Positions 46,397-56,797 of a stretch of DNA of 64,000 bases are shown here, one piece after another. The translations under genes were made by a program, and so were the position numbers. Where the stretch lies: contig NZ_MDTQ01000001.1 of NCBI RefSeq assembly GCF_001709345.1, forward strand, positions 186,001-250,000, read 5' to 3'. Under the pieces are notes generated by a model, which was given only the letters and a program-made list of their open reading frames with translations, was not told the origin of the DNA and searched no databases. This DNA is from Terasakiispira papahanaumokuakeensis. GTDB lineage: Bacteria > Pseudomonadota > Gammaproteobacteria > Pseudomonadales > Halomonadaceae. Positions within the stretch are counted from its first letter, which is position 1. Every line of letters begins with the position of its first letter.

Positions 46397-47179
46397 ATGC
46401 ATCCAATGATTCAATTGGCGTTGCGTGCCGCACGCAGCGTTATCGAACACTATGACCACGTTATCGAGCGACTGGACATTGCCCGTCAAGATCGCAATGT
46501 CGATGAATTAATTGACCACTGTGCCTTCCGTGTTGAGCAGGCATTACAGCGTCAATTAAAACGAGGTTATCCTGATTTTAGTTTTAATGGCACACATATT
46601 CGTGAAGAAGCCCAAGGCGATAGTACCTGGGTGGTGAATCCGTTAGTCGGTCGTGACAATCTGGCGCGAGGCTATCCTGCCTGCGCCTTATCGGTCGCCC
46701 TTTATGCGGCCGGCCGCCTTGAACATGTCGTGATAATTAATCCCTTATCTGGCCAGGAATTTATCGCTGGTCGTGGTCGTGGTGCCAGCTTGAATGGTCG
46801 ACGTATTCGAGTGCTGACGAGCTGGCATGCTGAGCAAGCGCATGTGGCGATGCCATTGCCTGAAATGGGTGTGCGGATGCGTATGTTGCCGACTTATTTG
46901 GACGTTCAGCAGTATTTGGGTCAGCAAGTTGCCCATTTGAATACAATGAATGAGCCGGTGTTGGATTTGCTTGCGGTGGCCGCAGGGCAGTTGGATGCTG
47001 CGATTATCCTCGGGGCCGATATGGATGCCTTAGCACCGGCGCTTATGGTGTTGAAGGAGGCAGGCGGCCTCTATGGCGATGTCAGCGGTGCCCCCAATTT
47101 AGGGTCTGATGCACGCTTATTGGCGGCCAATCCAAAGACCTTTAAAGCGCTTGTCTCAGGTATTCGCCCGGTATTATGA
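46397..47179 (+). CDS. suhB: SuhB-family protein (inositol monophosphatase fold) with altered active site
   Basis: A 260-residue IMPase-fold protein starting MHPMIQLALRAAR like E. coli SuhB. In active IMPases the metal is bound by Glu in motif GEE, by two Asp of DPLDGT and by Asp of WDxAAG. Here EE (residues 70-71) and the late Asp (in DMDALAPALMVLKEAGG) remain, but DPLDGT reads NPLVGR (residues 81-86): both catalytic Asp are replaced by Asn and Val. Catalysis is therefore doubtful. SuhB's known role in rRNA antitermination with NusA does not need phosphatase activity, so a regulatory role is plausible. Divergent from trmJ. Confidence 0.88.
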   Translation: MHPMIQLALRAARSVIEHYDHVIERLDIARQDRNVDELIDHCAFRVEQALQRQLKRGYPDFSFNGTHIREEAQGDSTWVVNPLVGRDNLARGYPACALSVALYAAGRLEHVVIINPLSGQEFIAGRGRGASLNGRRIRVLTSWHAEQAHVAMPLPEMGVRMRMLPTYLDVQQYLGQQVAHLNTMNEPVLDLLAVAAGQLDAAIILGADMDALAPALMVLKEAGGLYGDVSGAPNLGSDARLLAANPKTFKALVSGIRPVL

Positions 47180-47221
47180 GCCCCTGTTTTACGTGATCGT
47201 ATGATTTGAGGCTTATGACCT

Positions 47222-47257
47222 AAAAAGCCATCTGCATTGAATGCAGATGGCTTTTTT
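47222..47257 (+). terminator. suhB terminator
   Basis: A near-perfect palindrome (AAAAAGCCATCTGCATT pairing with AATGCAGATGGCTTTTT) followed by T; it works in both directions, ending suhB and possibly secF. Direct repeats of TTTTAGTGTTCTTT follow. Confidence 0.9.
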
Positions 47258-47354
47258 AGTGTTCTTTTTTAGTGTTCTTTCTTAATACTATTCTGAGGTG
47301 CTTTGAGCTGAATAAAGCGCCTTGAATTAACAAGACGCCTTGAGCGTAATGAGC

Positions 47355-48278
47355 TTAAGGACGCCCATCATCTTCAGCCCCTTCTTTTACCGGCAGCATC
47401 ATGTCTTGGCGTTGCAGGTTGAGACGCAGCAACAGGGTGCCGGCAACGTAGATCGAAGAATAAGTCCCTACGCCGATGCCAATGATCAATGCCAATGCGA
47501 AGTTATGAATCATTTCGCCGCCAAACAAGAACAATGCGACCAGCACCATCAAAGTGGTTAAAGAGGTGATGGTGGTTCGGCTCAATGTTTGGTTAATCGA
47601 CAGGTTGATCAAGTCGGCAGGGCCGCCTTCACGGGTCATGCGGAAGTTCTCTCGAATACGGTCATAGACAACGATCGTATCGTTCAGAGAGTAACCAATC
47701 ACGGCCAGTACTGCCGCCAGCACAGTGAGATCAAAATCCAGTTGGAAGAGCGAGAAGACCCCCAGCAGAATGATGACGTCATGGGCCAGCGATAAGACAG
47801 CGCCGAGTGCAAATTTATACTGGAAGCGGAAAGCGACATAGAGCATGACGCCTGCCAGCGCTACCAGCATTCCGATGCCCCCTTGCTCTTTCAGTTCATC
47901 CCCGACCTGTGAGCCGACAAATTCAGCACGCTGCAAGTGCACATTCGGCGTGTCTTGCGCCAGGACATCACGGACTTCCTGGCCGACATCAGCGGTAAAG
48001 CCTTGATTCAGCCTCACCATGACATCCCGCTCTGTGCCAAAGTGCTGGACGACAATATCTTCGTAGCCGGCTTGCTCCAGCCGGTTGCGGACTTGATCCA
48101 GTGACGGGGCCTGTTCATAAGTCAGCTCGACCAATGTGCCGCCGGTGAAATCCAGACCGAATTTCAGTTGTTGGGCGACCAGTGATCCCAATGAGATGAC
48201 GACCAGGAGCAGGGACAAGGCAAACGCCCAGCGGCGTTTACCCATAAAGTCGAGGTTCAGTTGTATCAGTTTAGACAT
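47355..48278 (-). CDS. secF: Protein translocase subunit SecF
   Basis: Membrane partner of SecD that helps release translocated proteins using the proton gradient. The 307-residue protein has six transmembrane helices and a periplasmic domain between helices 1 and 2. Hallmarks are GLDFTGGTLVELTYEQ and GYSLNDTIVVYDRIRENFR. Last gene of queA-tgt-yajC-secD-secF; 15 bp behind secD. Confidence 0.97.
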   Translation of the reverse strand: MSKLIQLNLDFMGKRRWAFALSLLLVVISLGSLVAQQLKFGLDFTGGTLVELTYEQAPSLDQVRNRLEQAGYEDIVVQHFGTERDVMVRLNQGFTADVGQEVRDVLAQDTPNVHLQRAEFVGSQVGDELKEQGGIGMLVALAGVMLYVAFRFQYKFALGAVLSLAHDVIILLGVFSLFQLDFDLTVLAAVLAVIGYSLNDTIVVYDRIRENFRMTREGGPADLINLSINQTLSRTTITSLTTLMVLVALFLFGGEMIHNFALALIIGIGVGTYSSIYVAGTLLLRLNLQRQDMMLPVKEGAEDDGRP

Positions 48279-48293
48279 CTTAGTCTCCGCACC

Positions 48294-50144
48294 TTACATC
48301 GGTAGCCGGGTGAGCTTGCGTCGGCCCAATGTCCAGTTGACCTGCATGCGGGTCACCATTAACGCTGTGAACATGGACGTGAGAATCCCTAATGAGAGCG
48401 TGACAGCAAAGCCTTTGACGGGTCCTGTTCCGATAGAGAACAGAATCAGCGCCACCAGTAAGGTGGTCAAGTTGGCATCCAAAATAGTGGCAAAAGCACG
48501 TTCATAGCCGGCATGTATCGCGCTGTGAGGTGACATGCCACGGTGATGCTCTTCTTTGATGCGGGCATTAATCAGCACGTTGGCATCGACCGCCATCCCC
48601 AGGGTCAGGACGATACCGGCAATCCCAGGTAGGGTCAGTGTTGCCCCCATCAGAGACATCAAGGCCACCAGCAGTGTCAGGTTGAAGAAGAGACCAATGT
48701 TGGCAAATATGCCAAAGAGGCGATACCAGGCCAGCATAAAGAGCACAACCGCCACTAAGCCGATTTCAACCGAGAGAATGCCTTGATCAATATTTTTTTG
48801 CCCCAGGCTCGGCCCAATCGTGCGCTCTTCTACGAAGTAGATCGGTGCTGCCAGTGCCCCTGCGCGCAACAGCAATGACAGCTCTGAAGCTTCTTGCACC
48901 GTGCCTGCACCCGTAATTCGGAAGCTGGAGCCCAGCTCACTCTGAATTGTGGCCAGTGAGATGATATTGCGCTCGGTATAAGGCACCCGAGACTCCATCT
49001 TTTCACCTTTGGCATTAGTGGTGATGCGCGTTCGGGTTTTATGCTCGATAAAGAGTACCGCCATTTGCCGACCGACATTATGCCGAGTCGCTTGGCTCAT
49101 CAAGCGGCCACCTTGGCCATCCAGGCGAATGTTAACTTGGGGCTGGTTGTTTTCATCGAAGCCGACAGAGGCGCTGGAGACGTTGTTCCCGGTGGTAATA
49201 ATGTCGCGCTCAAGCGTGGCGCTCCGGTTGGGGTTATCACGGAAGCTGAAAGATTCCGTCTCCATGGGGTTGGCCCCGGGTTTTGCCGCTAATCGGAATT
49301 CCAGATTGGCGGTGGCCCCCAGAACACGTTTGGCCGCAGCCGTATCTTGTACACCGGGCAGTTCGACGACGATACGGTTGCGTCCCTGACGTTGGACCAA
49401 GGGTTCAGCGACACCAAGCTCATTGACGCGGTTACGTAGCGTTGTCAGGTTCTGCTTGATGGCATAGTTTTCGATCTCTCGGGTGGCCACTTCCGTGAGA
49501 GAAAAGGTGAGTGTGCCGCTGTCTTCGTCGATTTCGCTGGTATATTCGTTGCCCAGGGCTTTAGACAGGACTCGTGCGGCGTCTGACATTTGTTCGGCGC
49601 GTGCCATACGAATGTTAAGCGCACCATTTTCAACAATGACTTGGCGGTAGCGCAGACGTGCTTGGCGAAGCTCTGTGCGTGCTTGGCCGGCAGCGACTTC
49701 CAGACGTTGTTTGACCGCAGCAGGCATGTCAACTTCGAGGAGGAAGTGGACGCCACCTCGGAGGTCAAGGCCCAGCTTCATGGGCTTGGCGCCCATGTCT
49801 TTCAGCCATTTCGGGGTGTTTTCTGCCAAGTTTAGGGCGACAACATAGTCTTGGCCCAGTTGTTGTTGAATCAGTTCTTTGGCCGCTCTCTGATCTTGAT
49901 CAGAATTGAAGCGAACCAGTAACCCTTTGCCGCTATCATCGATACGTTTAGGGGTGATGTTATTGGCTTGAAGTACCGCTTGAATGCGGGTTTCAGCTTG
50001 AGCCCCCACCTCGGTCGAACTGCGGGCGCCGCTGATCTGAACGGCAGGGTCTTCAGAATAAAAATTCGGCAGTGAGTAAATCACACCAAAGGCGAGAATC
50101 GCCAGGATCAGCAGATTTTTCCAAAGTGGATAACGGTTGAGCAT
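48294..50144 (-). CDS. secD: Protein translocase subunit SecD
   Basis: A 616-residue inner-membrane protein with six helices and a large periplasmic domain between helix 1 and 2. Family signatures: MKLGLDLRGGVHFLLEVD, RQGRNRIVVELPGVQDT and GIAGIVLTLGMAVDANVLINARIKEE. It assists SecYEG from the periplasm. Separated from yajC by about 80 bp containing a GC-rich hairpin. Confidence 0.97.
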   Translation of the reverse strand: MLNRYPLWKNLLILAILAFGVIYSLPNFYSEDPAVQISGARSSTEVGAQAETRIQAVLQANNITPKRIDDSGKGLLVRFNSDQDQRAAKELIQQQLGQDYVVALNLAENTPKWLKDMGAKPMKLGLDLRGGVHFLLEVDMPAAVKQRLEVAAGQARTELRQARLRYRQVIVENGALNIRMARAEQMSDAARVLSKALGNEYTSEIDEDSGTLTFSLTEVATREIENYAIKQNLTTLRNRVNELGVAEPLVQRQGRNRIVVELPGVQDTAAAKRVLGATANLEFRLAAKPGANPMETESFSFRDNPNRSATLERDIITTGNNVSSASVGFDENNQPQVNIRLDGQGGRLMSQATRHNVGRQMAVLFIEHKTRTRITTNAKGEKMESRVPYTERNIISLATIQSELGSSFRITGAGTVQEASELSLLLRAGALAAPIYFVEERTIGPSLGQKNIDQGILSVEIGLVAVVLFMLAWYRLFGIFANIGLFFNLTLLVALMSLMGATLTLPGIAGIVLTLGMAVDANVLINARIKEEHHRGMSPHSAIHAGYERAFATILDANLTTLLVALILFSIGTGPVKGFAVTLSLGILTSMFTALMVTRMQVNWTLGRRKLTRLPM

Positions 50145-50195
50145 GAGCTCGGTTCCTTCACAGGCGTTCAGGCGCCAGATTCGTGGAGAAACGAA

Positions 50196-50217
50196 AGCGG
50201 CGCCGGTCGGCGCCGCT
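50196..50217 (-). terminator. Attenuating hairpin between yajC and secD
   Basis: AGCGGCGCC (50196-50204) pairs with GGCGCCGCT (50209-50217) over a 4-nt loop and is followed on the minus strand by TTTCGTTTC. A partial terminator would keep YajC more abundant than SecDF. Confidence 0.6.
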
Positions 50218-50224
50218 GACAGGA

Positions 50225-50563
50225 TCAGTCGTTTTCTACAGCTTTCAGTGTGCCTTTGGGCAGCTCAGCGGTGATCGCCTGCTTTTGCACGGTGATTTCA
50301 ACGCCGTTGCTGATTTCCAATACGCAGAAATCATCTTTCACCTTGGTGATACGGCCCATAACGCCACCGGCCAGGGCGACTTCGCTCCCTTTTTGCAGGT
50401 TGCCGATCAGGTTTTTGTGTTCCTTGGCGCGTTTTTGCTGCGGACGAATCAGCAGGAAGTAGAAGATGACTACAAAGCCCACCAGCATGATGATGCTGGA
50501 GATTGGGCTTGCCTGGCCAGCACCGCCTTCGGCATATGCGGAAGAAATCAATTCAAGGCTCAT
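50225..50563 (-). CDS. yajC: Preprotein translocase accessory subunit YajC
   Basis: A 112-residue single-pass membrane protein. A transmembrane helix (SIIMLVGFVVIFYFLLIRPQQKR) is followed by a cytoplasmic domain with GSEVALAGGVMGRITKVKDDF. Conserved gene order tgt-yajC-secD-secF. Confidence 0.97.
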   Translation of the reverse strand: MSLELISSAYAEGGAGQASPISSIIMLVGFVVIFYFLLIRPQQKRAKEHKNLIGNLQKGSEVALAGGVMGRITKVKDDFCVLEISNGVEITVQKQAITAELPKGTLKAVEND

Positions 50564-50588
50564 TCACAGCTCCTGTCGAGGTATCGTT

Positions 50589-50630
50589 TTATCAAAGTGT
50601 TTTGATAACACAGTTTTTTGAATCAAAACA
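50589..50630 (-). promoter_or_regulatory. Alternative hairpins ahead of yajC
   Basis: TTATCAAA (50589-50596) can pair with TTTGATAA (50601-50608), but TGTTTTGAT (50598-50606) can instead pair with ATCAAAACA (50622-50630). The two stems share bases and are mutually exclusive. This lies in the 252-bp tgt-yajC gap. Confidence 0.4.
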
Positions 50631-50718
50631 ATTGCTTAACCTGTTTGGTTGAACCGTATTGGGTTGAACCGCAGTGGGTGAAACAAGTTGTTAAACCATT
50701 AACTCTGTTGTTAAACAA

Positions 50719-50748
50719 CACATCAGCGTTGAGTGCCGGGCTGATGTG
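50719..50748 (-). terminator. Hairpin behind tgt
   Basis: CACATCAGC (50719-50727) with GCTGATGTG (50740-50748) around a 12-nt loop; the minus-strand tail TTGTTTAAC is only weakly T-rich. Possible tgt terminator or processing site. Confidence 0.45.
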
Positions 50749-50815
50749 CGTTCGAATCAGTTCTTTTTTATGCCTGTCGTTCTTTGGCGCTAAGCGTGCC
50801 TTGTGAGTGGCGACA

Positions 50816-53018
<2,203 letters not shown>

Positions 53019-53075
53019 GTTAGCTCGCTATTGTCGAGGATGGCGGCATTGTAACGCAGAGGATTGAAATCGTCA

Positions 53076-53103
53076 TTGACGAATGATTTTTTGTCCGTAT
53101 AAT
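53076..53103 (+). promoter_or_regulatory. tRNA-Leu promoter
   Basis: TTGACG (53076-53081), 16-bp spacer and TATAAT (53098-53103), followed 18 bp later by the mature tRNA 5' end. A strong, constitutive-looking promoter. Confidence 0.85.
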
Positions 53104-53121
53104 ACGCCTCCATCTCACCCA

Positions 53122-53208
53122 GCCCGGGTGGCGAAATTGGTAGACGCAGTGGATTCAAAATCCACCGATGGCAACATCGTGTCGGTTCGAGTCCGACCCC
53201 GGGCACCA
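53122..53208 (+). tRNA. tRNA-Leu (CAA anticodon)
   Basis: An 87-nt type II tRNA with encoded CCA. Acceptor GCCCGGG pairs with CCCGGGC, the anticodon stem GTGGA/TCCAC encloses TTCAAAA (anticodon CAA), the long variable arm GATGGCAACATC is present, and the T-loop is GTTCGAGTC. It reads UUG codons. Confidence 0.98.
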
Positions 53209-53376
53209 TTTCCTGTTTTTTCTTTTTTCTCCTGTCATTACTTGCTTTCTCGATTGAGCTTTTCGCTTTTATCATCGATATCCCTATATGATTGCGATGT
53301 ATCTCCATTGGATATAGGTCCATTGTGAGCGCGGCTGTATCGTGAGTGCGCCCTGGTTTAAGTGCGTCTAAGCTTT

Positions 53377-53431
53377 TCTCTCGACCCTGCTCTCTCAGTT
53401 CTGTCCTCTCGATCCTGTCCTCTCGATTCTG
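53377..53431. repeat. Degenerate tandem repeat, ~4 x 14 bp
   Basis: Units of the form TCCTCTCGATCCTG (53404-53417 and 53418-53431) with two more diverged copies just before, in the long gap after the tRNA. Confidence 0.8.
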
Positions 53432-53534
53432 TTCCTTCTTCGCTCGTCGCTGACCTCGGTCACGTTGACTTTTTTCTATATTGAATATCTTTTCATTCGT
53501 CTCGGCGGGCGTCTCATCTTTATGGTGACGTTTT

Positions 53535-53687
53535 ATGATGAAATGGATTTTGGACGAACGGCATTCAATTTTTTTGTCTAAGACGGGCGCTTTGGGCGTG
53601 GGTCGGGGCGACGTTCTGATGCTTATGTTGATTTCATCTTGTTTTGATAGCACCCTATTTGTTAATATTAATTTAACAATGTTGTGA
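53535..53687 (+). CDS. Possible small protein, 50 aa
   Basis: Within the 789-bp gap between tRNA-Leu and the kinase-like gene, an ATG at 53535 opens 51 codons (MMKWILDERHSIFLSK...) ending 16 bp before a good terminator. A GGTGA sequence lies upstream. Composition is mixed with a hydrophobic stretch VLMLMLISSCF. Apart from this frame, the repeats and the terminator I see nothing else in the gap. Could be chance. Confidence 0.2.
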   Translation: MMKWILDERHSIFLSKTGALGVGRGDVLMLMLISSCFDSTLFVNINLTML

Positions 53688-53703
53688 GTTGGGTTCCATT
53701 GTT

Positions 53704-53734
53704 ACGGTATGGCGATCATGCCATGCCGTTTTTT
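53704..53734 (+). terminator. Intrinsic terminator downstream of tRNA-Leu region
   Basis: ACGGTATGGC (53704-53713) pairs with GCCATGCCGT (53720-53729) with one G-T wobble, and TTTTTT follows. The only clear plus-strand gene upstream is tRNA-Leu, some 500 bp away. Confidence 0.8.
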
Positions 53735-53997
53735 CTACCGGCTCTCTGATGCGTTTTGAGCACATAACGAGTTGATCAGTGGTGAGTAACGGATTGATTA
53801 AATGGTTATTTTTTCGTTATGGCGAGAGAGTGAGTAGAGTACACGGTGTTAATGGCTTTTGAGGTATTCGAAAATACTTATTAAGTCTTTTCTCATCAAT
53901 ATTTTCATTTATTCAATATTCTTCATTCAACACAGGGTGACTCGCCCTTGTTTGGAATTGAGGCGCCAGCGCTCAATTATTTGAATCGACAACCATC

Positions 53998-54771
53998 ATG
54001 ACATCATCCCGCTTAAATGTTGCCCAGCAGAACTTGATTCAGTTGCTGGGAGAACGGTTTCCTCGCCACGAGTTCTCTGTTCAGTGCCTTAAGGTGCTGC
54101 ACAAAGGACGTTTTGCGAATGCCATGGTGTATCGCTACCACGATGACCAATATGATTGGGTGATTAAAGATTTTAGTCATAGCCCTTTCTGGATTCGCTG
54201 GTCTCTGGGCCGCTTGATCACCGCTCAAGAAACTCGGGCTTTTGATTGTTTGCAAGGCTTAAAAGGCGTGAGCCCGCACCACTATGCGCTTTCACCTGTC
54301 ACCTTAGCGTATGACTTTATCCCTGGAACGCCATTGAGAACTTTAAGCCAGGAAGACAAGCAGTTACCCGCGCATTTTTTCTTACAGCTGGAGCGGATGG
54401 TGGCCGCGCTCCACCGTCGCGGCATGGTGCATTTAGATCTGCGCAACATGGGGAATATTCTATGTGGCCGTGATGGCGAGCCTTACTTTATTGATTTTGG
54501 TTCTGCGATTCGTTATCGCCGATTTCCCCGTTGGGCACGCCAGTTTATGCGCGGTGCCGACTTGACCGGGGTCTACAAAGGCTGGCGTTCTCTTGGACGA
54601 GATTCTTTTCCAGACTCTCGTCAGGCTTTCCTGAAACGCTACAACCAAGTGCGTAAGCGCTGGATCTTCAGGGGATATCCGCTTCGACGCTTGTCTGCTT
54701 ACCTGAATTTGATATTGGCACCGCTATTAAGTCATCAGATTTTATTGAGTATTTTGGAAAAATTAGTGTGA
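53998..54771 (+). CDS. Small protein-kinase-fold protein (WaaP/RIO-like)
   Basis: A 257-residue cytoplasmic protein with a kinase-like core. The catalytic loop MVHLDLRNMGNILC matches HxDxxxxN and PYFIDFGSA gives the DFG Asp. The ATP-lobe lysine may be in WVIKDFS. The family of lipopolysaccharide/Kdo kinases and RIO-type enzymes is the closest that I recall, with an added basic C-terminal tail. No LPS biosynthesis gene is adjacent; substrate unknown. It converges on the HAD phosphatase gene. Confidence 0.72.
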   Translation: MTSSRLNVAQQNLIQLLGERFPRHEFSVQCLKVLHKGRFANAMVYRYHDDQYDWVIKDFSHSPFWIRWSLGRLITAQETRAFDCLQGLKGVSPHHYALSPVTLAYDFIPGTPLRTLSQEDKQLPAHFFLQLERMVAALHRRGMVHLDLRNMGNILCGRDGEPYFIDFGSAIRYRRFPRWARQFMRGADLTGVYKGWRSLGRDSFPDSRQAFLKRYNQVRKRWIFRGYPLRRLSAYLNLILAPLLSHQILLSILEKLV

Positions 54772-54814
54772 AAATCGTTAAATGCGAGAAGCGTTCATCG
54801 GACAAAAGTGAATA

Positions 54815-55393
54815 TCAGGCTTCCATTTTGTGGAGAAGATCGGGGAGTTGATCAATGACCCAGTCAGCAAGATGGCTGAATTGATGATTTTTCCCATAGC
54901 GGTATAAGCATGCAATGGCCCCCGCATTGTGTGCGGTTTCCAAGTCATAAATAAAATCGCCCACATAAACCAGTTGATTCACCGGGTGCTCAAAATGTTG
55001 AGCAATGCGATGCAACCCTTCCGGATCCGGTTTGGGTGCACAATCTTCTCGTGTCAGCATCAAGTCCGCACTCAGGCCGAGCCGACTTAAGCTGAGTGTC
55101 GCTGCTTCTCGTGTGTTTCGGGTCAAAATGACAATCGGATGAGCCTGCTGCTGTAAAGCTGAGACCAGTTGTTGCGCCCCTGGCATCCAACAGGCTTGTG
55201 CTGCTCCGGCCATTTCATATTGATGAATCACTGCGGCGGCCTGTTGGGCTTCCCGTGGGGGCAAAGTGGTCATGTGCTCTAGTAATCCGATGCGATCGGG
55301 AAATCCCAATGCCTGACGTATGGCCTGAAAGTCGAGTTGTGAATCCACCAGGGTGCCGTCTAAATCAAAGCTGACCAACCAGGGTGAGGTCAT
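54815..55393 (-). CDS. HAD-superfamily hydrolase, phosphoglycolate-phosphatase-like
   Basis: A 192-residue HAD phosphatase with the nucleophile motif FDLDGTLVDS, motif II LTRN, the Lys in CAPKPDPEG and motif IV YVGDFIYDLETA. The small alpha-helical cap between motifs I and II suggests phosphoglycolate- or nucleotidase-type substrates. Converges with the kinase-like gene, 43 bp between stops. Confidence 0.9.
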   Translation of the reverse strand: MTSPWLVSFDLDGTLVDSQLDFQAIRQALGFPDRIGLLEHMTTLPPREAQQAAAVIHQYEMAGAAQACWMPGAQQLVSALQQQAHPIVILTRNTREAATLSLSRLGLSADLMLTREDCAPKPDPEGLHRIAQHFEHPVNQLVYVGDFIYDLETAHNAGAIACLYRYGKNHQFSHLADWVIDQLPDLLHKMEA

Positions 55394-55676
55394 AACGATG
55401 TCCTTATGTGATTGAAAGGTGTCGGTTGTGGTTGATTGTGCTTGATAAGAGTCGGTGCAGGCGAATTGTACGATTCATATAAGACTCACTCGAAATCAAT
55501 AGACATACCGCATGCAGCAGTTGCATTAGCAGGTCTCTAGCCGCTATTGTTAATAGGCTGTGGAGGTTAAACACTGTTGTTTGACTGACCCTCAATTTTA
55601 GATTCTCTATCTTTTAGACCCACTATCTTAGATCGATTACTTTAGATCGATCATTTAGACCCACGGAGATGCCGCC

Positions 55677-55817
55677 ATGATGCGCACTATTATGATTACG
55701 ATGACCCCTACGATGATTAAACGAATTAAACCCATGATCGCTGTGAATTCTTCGCCGTCTTGTGTTTTCTCTCATCTGGAGTCCTCCTACCATGGCCTTG
55801 TCCGTCGCTACAGTTGA
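55677..55817 (+). CDS. Candidate upstream ORF (46 aa, Met-rich)
   Basis: ATG 55677 follows GGAG at 7 bp. The frame encodes MMRTIMITMTPTMIKRIKPM and continues to a stop 25 bp inside the next gene. The N-terminal half repeats ATGAT words. It may be a leader ORF coupled to translation of the 274-aa protein. In the 283 bp before it I see only AT-rich sequence with degenerate repeats (CTTTAGATCGAT). Confidence 0.3.
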   Translation: MMRTIMITMTPTMIKRIKPMIAVNSSPSCVFSHLESSYHGLVRRYS

Positions 55818-56616
55818 TGCTGATCTGAGTACTGCTCAGGTTTTAGCTTTTGATGTTGAGTCTTATCTGGACCCCGTTGATGAGGGTCTTGCTCGCCTCC
55901 CCCTGAAATATCTTCATGATGCTGCGCTCGATACCTGTCCTCGATTATCTCATTATCGACAGGATTGGCTGGATCACCTGACTTTTGAAACCCCTTTTCT
56001 TGTCAGTCATGAATTTCATGACCGTATTTGGCGTTATCGTGTTCGTCATGATCAGCCCTGGTCCGGTGCGGGCACTCAGTTAAAACGCCTTTTTCAACAC
56101 TCTCATTTATTGCAGCTGCCTCAGCGAGAAGGTCGTTATTTGGCCCCTTTGGCAGAGCGTTGGCTTTATGTGCCGCATCGTGCGGGGCAAACGTTTACTT
56201 TATCAGCCCACTGGCAGCCAGGGGCTTTGTATGGATATCGTGCCTTGAAAGAAGTTTGTCATTGGTTGCAAGGATTACAGGCTGAACAGCCTGCGGAGGT
56301 CTCTGATGCTCATTGGGTGGCGGCACCGTTGGAAAGTCTTCCTTTGACGCTGGCACCCGTGGTAAACGTTGAGCAAGTGTTTCGGCGCTGGCGTCGTTTA
56401 GCGTTACAAACCGGTGAGCGGCCATTAGTTGAATTAGATTGGATTCACTTACGCCATGGCCAGGTGCAAGCGGGGATGGGCTGCTTGTTTGATCATCCTG
56501 ACTGGGCTAACTTGCGCGATCGGGTCAATCAGTCTGCCTGGGCGCAAGGGGATTGGCTGTTGTTGTCGCGACGAGATATTGAACAGACCTTGTCGCGGTT
56601 ATTAACAGTTGTTTAA
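55792..56616 (+). CDS. Hypothetical protein, 274 aa
   Basis: Start at ATG 55792 behind GGAG (CTGGAGTCCTCCTACC). The 274-residue product has no signal peptide or membrane helix and is rich in Leu, Trp, Arg and His (LSAHWQPGALYGYRALKEVCHWLQ, RRWRRLALQTGERPLVELDW). I do not recognise a family. A strong terminator ends it. Codon use appears ordinary. It lies between a HAD phosphatase and lipopolysaccharide-export genes but shares no strand with them. Confidence 0.7.
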   Translation: MALSVATVDADLSTAQVLAFDVESYLDPVDEGLARLPLKYLHDAALDTCPRLSHYRQDWLDHLTFETPFLVSHEFHDRIWRYRVRHDQPWSGAGTQLKRLFQHSHLLQLPQREGRYLAPLAERWLYVPHRAGQTFTLSAHWQPGALYGYRALKEVCHWLQGLQAEQPAEVSDAHWVAAPLESLPLTLAPVVNVEQVFRRWRRLALQTGERPLVELDWIHLRHGQVQAGMGCLFDHPDWANLRDRVNQSAWAQGDWLLLSRRDIEQTLSRLLTVV

Positions 56617-56692
56617 TTGACAGTCGTTTAATCGACTCTCAGGCTAACTCTCGGCCGCGATTGATTAACGATAGCCACTGTTTGGCCATACG

Positions 56693-56725
56693 AAGCCCAG
56701 GCGACATCCGGTCGCCTGGGCTTTT
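56693..56725 (+). terminator. Terminator behind the 274-aa gene
   Basis: AAGCCCAGGCGAC pairs with GTCGCCTGGGCTT (13 bp, 5-nt loop) and TTT follows. Bidirectional in form; it also lies 70 bp behind the RDD gene stop. Confidence 0.9.
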
Positions 56726-56797
56726 TGATGGGCGCTGTCATCACACAGTCACGTGTCGGCGTTGATTCTGCTGTTGTTCGGTTTGGTTAATCGTTGT

